A stretch of DNA of 18,365 nt from CAZFCK01 sp964517355 (GTDB taxonomy: Bacteria; Desulfobacterota; Desulfovibrionia; Desulfovibrionales; Desulfovibrionaceae), in NCBI GenBank assembly GCA_964517355.1, contig CAZFCK010000086.1, forward strand, positions 1 to 18,365, given 5' to 3'. Within the stretch, counting starts at the first letter, position 1. Every line of letters begins with the position of its first letter. The translations under genes were made by a program, and so were the position numbers. Under the pieces are notes generated by a model, which worked only from the letters and a program-made list of their open reading frames with translations, did no database searches and was not told the origin of the DNA. This document shows positions 14,366 to 18,365 of this stretch, one piece after another.

Positions 14366-17300
14366 ATGATAGAACGCGTCATAGACTACTCCCTCAAGAA
14401 CAAGTTCCTCGTCGTTCTGGCAACGCTGTTCCTCATTGCCTGGGGCGTGTTCGCCCTCCTGCGCATCCCGCTGGACGCGCTGCCCGACCTCTCGGACGTG
14501 CAGGTCATAGTGTTCTCGGAATACCCAGGGCAGGCGCCGCAGGTGGTGGAAGACCAGGTGACCTACCCCCTGACCACCGCCATGCTCGCCGTGCCCTACG
14601 CCAAGGTGGTTCGTGGATACTCTTTTTTTGGATACTCGTTCGTCTATATAATTTTCGAAGACGGGACGGACCTCTACTGGGCGCGCAGCAGGGTGCTGGA
14701 GGCCCTGAACTACGTCTCGGGCCGGCTGCCCCAAGGCGTGAACCCCGAGCTGGGGCCGGACGCTACGGGAGTGGGCTGGATATACCAATACGTCCTGGAG
14801 AGCGATCGCCACGACCTGGCGCAACTGCGCTCCATACAGGACTGGTTCCTGCGCTATGAGCTTACCAGCGTGCCCGGCGTTGCCGAGGTCGCGTCTGTGG
14901 GCGGATTCGTCAAGCAGTACCAGGTGATCGTGGATCCCAACAAGCTGCTGGCCTACGACATGCCGATACAGAAAGTGCGCAGGGCCATTCAGCGCAGCAA
15001 CAGCGATGTTGGAGGCCGGTTGGTGGAGATGGGGGAAACCGAATTCATGGTCCGCGGCCTGGGCTACATCCAGAGCCTGGACGATCTCTACAACGTGCCC
15101 CTCGATGTGGACAAACGCGGTACGCCAATTCTGCTGCGCAATGTGGCCACGGTGAAGGTGGGGCCGGAGCTCAGACGCGGTGTGATGGATCTCAACGGCG
15201 AAGGGGAAGTCGTGGGGGGCATCGTGGTCATCCGCTTCGGCGAGAACGCCCTGGATGTCATCAAAAAGGTCAAGGAGCGGATTGGCGAGCTGAAATCCGG
15301 CCTGCCGGAGGGCGTGGAAATCAAGCCCGCATACGACCGCTCCGGCCTCATCCTGCGCGCCATAGACAACCTCAAGAGCACCCTGCTGGAAGAAATCGCC
15401 ATCGTCGCCGCGGGCTGCATCATTTTCCTCTTGCACCTGCGCAGCGCCTTCGTGGGCGTGGTCACCCTGCCCCTCGCCGTACTCATCAGTTTCATCATCA
15501 TGGAGAACCAGGGCATCAACGCCAACATCATGAGTCTTGGCGGCATAGCCATCGCCATCGGCGCCATGGTGGACGCCTCCATCGTCATGATCGAGAACAT
15601 GCACAAACACATCGAGCATGAGGGCGGCAAGAAGCCCCACTGGCAGCTCGTCCGCGACGCCTCCGCCGAGGTCGGACCATCCATTTTCTTCTCACTGCTT
15701 ATAATCGCCATCAGCTTCCTACCGGTCTTCGCCCTGCAGGCCCAGGAGGGAAGACTCTTCCGGCCCCTGGCCTTCACCAAGACCTACGCCATGCTGGGCT
15801 CCGCCGTACTGGCTGTGACGGTCGTGCCGGTACTCATGGGCTACCTTATCCGGGGGCGCATACTGCCAGAGAACAAAAACCCCCTGAACTGGCTGCTCAT
15901 CCAATTGTACAAGCCGGTGATATGGCTGACACTGCGCATGAAGCTGCCCATCGTGGCCTTGGCTGTGGCCGCCGTGGCCGTGAGCTGGATTCCATGGCAG
16001 CGCATAGGTTAGGAATTCATGCCGCCGCTCAATGAGGGCGACCTGCTCTATATGCCCACCACGCTGCCGGGCATCTCCATCACCAAAGCCAAGGAGCTGC
16101 TACAACAGACGGACCGTATCATCGCCTCCTTTCCGGAGGTGGAGACCGTGGCCGGAAAAGTGGGGCGCGCCGAGACGGCTACCGACCCCGCCCCCCTCTC
16201 AATGTTGGAGACGACCATCACCTTGAAGCCGCAAAGTGAATGGCGCGAGGGCATGACCATGGACAAGCTGGTGGAGGAACTGGACAAGGCCATCCAGTTT
16301 CCGGGGCTGACCAACGCCTGGACCATGCCCATCAAGACCCGCATCGACATGCTTTCCACAGGCATAAAGACTCCGGTGGGCGTGAAGGTCATGGGCGTAG
16401 ACCTGCAGATCCTCAGCGACGTGGGCCAGCAGGTGGAAGCGGCCCTGCGGCCCATGGAGGGCACGGCGTCGGTGTATTCCGAGCGCGTCACCGGCGGCAA
16501 CTTCCTGGACTTCGACATCCGCCGCGAGGAGGCGGCCCGCTACGGGCTCACAGTGGCCGACGTGCAGGAAGTCATCGTCTCCGCCATCGGCGGCATGAAC
16601 ATAACCTTCACGGTGGAGGGGCTGGCCCGCTATCCTGTGAACCTGCGCTACGGCAGCGAACTGCGGGATTCCATGGAGAACCTCAAGCGCATCCTGGTGC
16701 CCACGCCGACGGGCGCGCAGGTTCCCATCACCCAACTGGCGGACATCCGCATCGCCAAGGGCGCCCCCTCCATAAAAAGCGAGAACGCCCGCAAGACGGC
16801 CTGGGTTTTCGTCGACATAACCGACGTCGATATAGGCACCTACGTCAAGAAAGCTCAGGAAGTGGTGCGGGAGCAAGTGGAGCTGCCGCCAGGCTACAGC
16901 ATTGTCTGGAGCGGTCAGTACGAATATATGATCCGCGCCCAGAAACGGCTGCTGGTTGTGGTGCCAGTCGCATTGGCGCTTATCTTCCTGCTGCTTTTCC
17001 TCAACTTCAAGAGCGTCACCGAAAGTCTGGTCGTCATGCTCAGCGTGCCCTTTGCCCTTACGGGCGGCCTTTGGCTCATGTACTTCCTTGATTACAACAT
17101 GAGCGTGGCTGTGGGGGTTGGATTCATCGCCCTTGCCGGCGTGGCCACGGAAACAGGCGTGGTCATGCTCATCTATCTGGACATAGCCTACAAGAAATAC
17201 ATGACGATCTATGGCGATCAGTTCGACAGAAAACGTCTCTACGAGGCCATCATGGAAGGGGCGGTCATGCGCGTGCGGCCCAAGATCATGACCGTGGCAT

Positions 17301-17485
17301 CCACCATAGCGGGACTTATGCCCATCATGTGGAGCCACGGCGCCGGATCGGAAGCAATGAAACGTATCGCCACGCCCATGGTGGGAGGCATGGTCAGCGC
17401 CACAATCCTCACCCTTGTGGTGTTGCCCGCCATATATGGTTTGTGGAAAGGCAGAGGACTCCCCAAGGACGCCAACAAAGGATAA
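14366..17485 (+). pseudogene. cusA: CusA-like heavy-metal RND efflux pump with an internal nonsense codon
   Basis: Read through, the gene gives 1039 residues, the usual length of HME-RND pumps that export Cu/Ag from the periplasm by proton antiport. The start is MIERVIDYSLKNKFLVVLAT. The TM4 motif GAMVDASIVMIENMHKHIE has its proton-relay Asp at 403. The periplasmic segment GRAETATDPAPLSMLETTI carries the Met expected in Cu/Ag exporters, and GVATETGVVMLIYLD lies in the second half. A TAG at 16010-16012 (codon 549) interrupts it just after TM7, where the frame reads RIG-stop-EFMPPLNEGD; the family usually has a small residue such as Ser there, so one base change (TCG to TAG) explains it. Both sides are otherwise undamaged. 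An ATG at 16019, with AGGA four bases before it, could restart translation. It is downstream of, and co-directional with, the adaptor gene. Confidence 0.85.
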
Positions 17486-17487
17486 CC

Positions 17488-17492
17488 GGAGG
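17488..17492 (+). promoter_or_regulatory. Ribosome binding site deciding a TTG start
   Basis: GGAGG lies six bases before TTG at 17499. The only ATG upstream in that frame (17415) would run through the end of the pump gene and hide the signal peptide. Confidence 0.75.
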
Positions 17493-17498
17493 ATCAAC

Positions 17499-17945
17499 TT
17501 GAAAAAATGCATCATTCTGAGCACTCTCTTGCTCGTCACACTGCTCTGCGGCGGCGCCGCCGCCATGGAAGGCATGGATCACGGCAACAAAGGCGGCGGT
17601 CATGAAATGGGCCCCTTCAAGCACGTTGAAAAGGTGGACGGCATAGTGGCCGAGTTCCAAGTCATGAGCCTGGCCAGTATGAACATGAAGGATGAGGCGG
17701 GCGCCACGCACCATGTCATGGCCGGCTTCAAGGACGAGGCCAGCGGAGAGAAAATCACCGACGCCATCGGTCGCGTCAAGATCGTGCGCCCCACAGGTGA
17801 GGAAGAAGTCATCGATCTCAAGGATTACAGCGGGATACTCGCGGCGAACTTCAAAGCAGAGGAAAAAGGGAAGTACGGCATCATCTGCCTGTTCATGATC
17901 AATGGCGACAAGCATGTCGCAAAATTCTGGTGGGAGCATCATTAG
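17499..17945 (+). CDS. Small exported Met/His-containing protein of the metal efflux operon
   Basis: With a TTG start the product is 148 residues. A Sec signal peptide (KKCIILSTLLLVTLLCGGAAA) is followed by a Met/His/Gly-rich stretch (MEGMDHGNKGGGHEMGPFKH) that could bind Cu or Ag, then a beta-rich domain (about 45-148) ending in GDKHVAKFWWEHH. The Cys near the end of the signal peptide does not sit in a good lipobox, so a free periplasmic protein is more likely than a lipoprotein. It begins 13 bases after the pump's stop, so it is probably co-transcribed and may serve as a periplasmic metal carrier, as CusF does in E. coli. It is not recognisably CusF; I cannot name the family. It appears intact. 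Confidence 0.8.
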   Translation: MKKCIILSTLLLVTLLCGGAAAMEGMDHGNKGGGHEMGPFKHVEKVDGIVAEFQVMSLASMNMKDEAGATHHVMAGFKDEASGEKITDAIGRVKIVRPTGEEEVIDLKDYSGILAANFKAEEKGKYGIICLFMINGDKHVAKFWWEHH

Positions 17946-17978
17946 AGCATCTCACGCTTGAAAAGCGCTAGATGCTCT
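17944..17978 (+). terminator. Hairpin at the end of the efflux operon
   Basis: A 9-bp stem (AGAGCATCT with AGATGCTCT) overlaps the last stop codon and encloses a 2x2 internal loop and a 5-bp CGCTT/AAGCG stem with a GAA loop. The position fits a terminator, but the following bases are only moderately T-rich. Its left half resembles 18047-18068, so it belongs to the repeat cluster at the right end. Confidence 0.55.
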
Positions 17979-17993
17979 TATGCATTTCTCTGG

Positions 17994-18010
17994 AACAATT
18001 GAAAATTGTT
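17994..18010 (+). repeat. Hairpin abutting the right repeat copy
   Basis: AACAATT pairs with AATTGTT around a GAA loop. Its right arm is the start of the 44-bp repeat, so the full element probably begins here; the left copy is truncated by the window start. Confidence 0.6.
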
Positions 18011-18048
18011 TCAGGGGGGAGCCTTGTTTCAAGGCGAAAATGCGCTAG
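18005..18048 (+). repeat. Dispersed hairpin repeat, right copy
   Basis: It matches 1-44 in the same orientation with one mismatch, and 18019-18048 is the exact reverse complement of 11481-11510. Together with the left copy it brackets the window as a direct repeat about 18 kb apart. Confidence 0.9.
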
Positions 18049-18068
18049 AGCATTTAACGTTTGAAACG
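18047..18068 (+). repeat. Second copy of the operon-end hairpin half
   Basis: These 22 bases match 17944-17965 at 18 positions and share the AGAGCAT start and the TTGAAA core. The 3' part (CGTTTGAAACG) is itself a small palindrome. This indicates a modular, tandemly arranged repeat family. Confidence 0.55.
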
Positions 18069-18078
18069 ATCGCTTGAC

Positions 18079-18095
18079 GGCGGGTAAAGCCCGCC
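18079..18095 (+). repeat. GC-rich hairpin
   Basis: GGCGGG pairs with CCCGCC around a five-base loop. It lies between the right repeat copy and the degenerate 41-bp element, in the insert that is missing from the left end. Confidence 0.5.
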
Positions 18096-18110
18096 TAGAA
18101 TCATTTCGCG

Positions 18111-18136
18111 GCAAAGATTTACCAGCAAATCTTTGC
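18111..18136 (+). repeat. Perfect 10-bp-stem hairpin
   Basis: GCAAAGATTT pairs fully with AAATCTTTGC around the loop ACCAGC. There is no counterpart at the left end of the window. The function is unknown; it may be an arm of the dispersed element. Confidence 0.6.
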
Positions 18137-18150
18137 GGAGCCTTTTACTA

Positions 18151-18191
18151 CCGTTTCCTGTTCATAGTGTCGGCGCAAAGCACCCCTTTCT
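18151..18191 (+). repeat. Degenerate 41-bp element, right copy
   Basis: It matches 70-110 at 33 of 41 positions, in the same order and orientation relative to the 44-bp repeat. Confidence 0.65.
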
Positions 18192-18365
18192 GCGTTATAG
18201 GAGGAATGACCAAGCGTGGAACAACGCCAGAAACAACATGGTATCTACATGATATTATGAAATTTAAAGTTTTGGCCGGAAAGTTTCATAAATCAATCTG
18301 GAAATGGGAAATGTGGTTATTTCCTTTACTCCGAAAGTGCCTTCGGGGGGAAACCTTTCTGTAGA

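Larger units (their letters stand above)
17946..18365. other. Repeat- and hairpin-rich right end without a clear gene
   Basis: The stretch holds the right repeat copy and a series of hairpins. From about 18200 to the end it becomes AT-rich. An open frame from 18074 to the window end crosses several of these hairpins and the repeat, and its translation does not look like protein. A GGAGG at 18201-18205 stands only one base from an ATG, so a gene starting there is possible but not supported. Confidence 0.5.

Noticed and set aside
13919..15640. 573-codon minus-strand open frame spanning the adaptor and pump genes
   Set aside because: It runs across the boundary of two recognisable sense genes and is His/Asp/Val-rich in the way expected for an antisense shadow.
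16199..17575. 458-codon minus-strand open frame across the pump and the last gene
   Set aside because: It is antisense to two well-supported genes, with a shadow-like composition.
18074..18364. Plus-strand frame of 96 codons at the right end
   Set aside because: It crosses two hairpins and the degenerate repeat and has no good ribosome site for its start. A gene beginning further right cannot be judged because the window ends.

Overview
The window is GC-rich DNA with tightly packed, often overlapping genes. It looks like accessory DNA from a Gram-negative bacterium, most plausibly a Desulfovibrio-like deltaproteobacterium. That guess rests on gene content (VgrG/DUF2169/DUF3540/DUF4150 tip module, SpoIIE-type phosphatase, HME-RND metal efflux, a sigma-54 promoter) and on codon use. 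No rRNA or single-copy marker is present, so the lineage is an inference.

Left part (1-8642, + strand): after a dispersed-repeat copy and a gene-free leader, five genes form a type VI secretion tip module. They are a 1045-residue VgrG spike, a DUF2169 protein with a long pentapeptide-repeat tail, a second pentapeptide-repeat protein translationally coupled to it (ATGA overlap), a DUF3540 protein, and a small DUF4150 PAAR-like tip protein. No sheath, baseplate or ATPase genes are present, so this is an orphan tip/cargo cassette. A GC-rich hairpin closes it. No separate toxin is recognisable; the large insertion in the C-terminal half of VgrG is the best candidate for an activity.

Middle (8673-9844): an AT-rich minus-strand gene encodes a probable HEPN-domain protein with an R-N-x3-H motif. 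A possible 56-residue small gene or gene remnant overlaps its stop codon. The intergenic stretch between it and the next operon carries a consensus-perfect sigma-54 (-24/-12) promoter at 9627-9642.

Right part (9845-17945, + strand): a membrane histidine kinase, a SpoIIE-type phosphatase, a TolC/CusC-like outer-membrane factor, a CusB-like periplasmic adaptor, a CusA-like RND pump and a small exported Met/His-containing protein form one operon-like run. It looks like a sensor-controlled Cu/Ag-type tripartite efflux system in decay. The phosphatase has two internal deletions and a frameshift, the TolC-like gene has a repeat-derived in-frame stop plus a one-base frameshift, and the RND pump has a nonsense codon in mid-gene. 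The kinase, the adaptor and the last small gene look intact.

A dispersed hairpin-rich repeat ties the window together. A 44-bp copy lies at each end in the same orientation, and a perfect inverted 30-bp part of it sits inside the TolC-like gene, where it supplies the stop codon. A degenerate 41-bp element follows each end copy.
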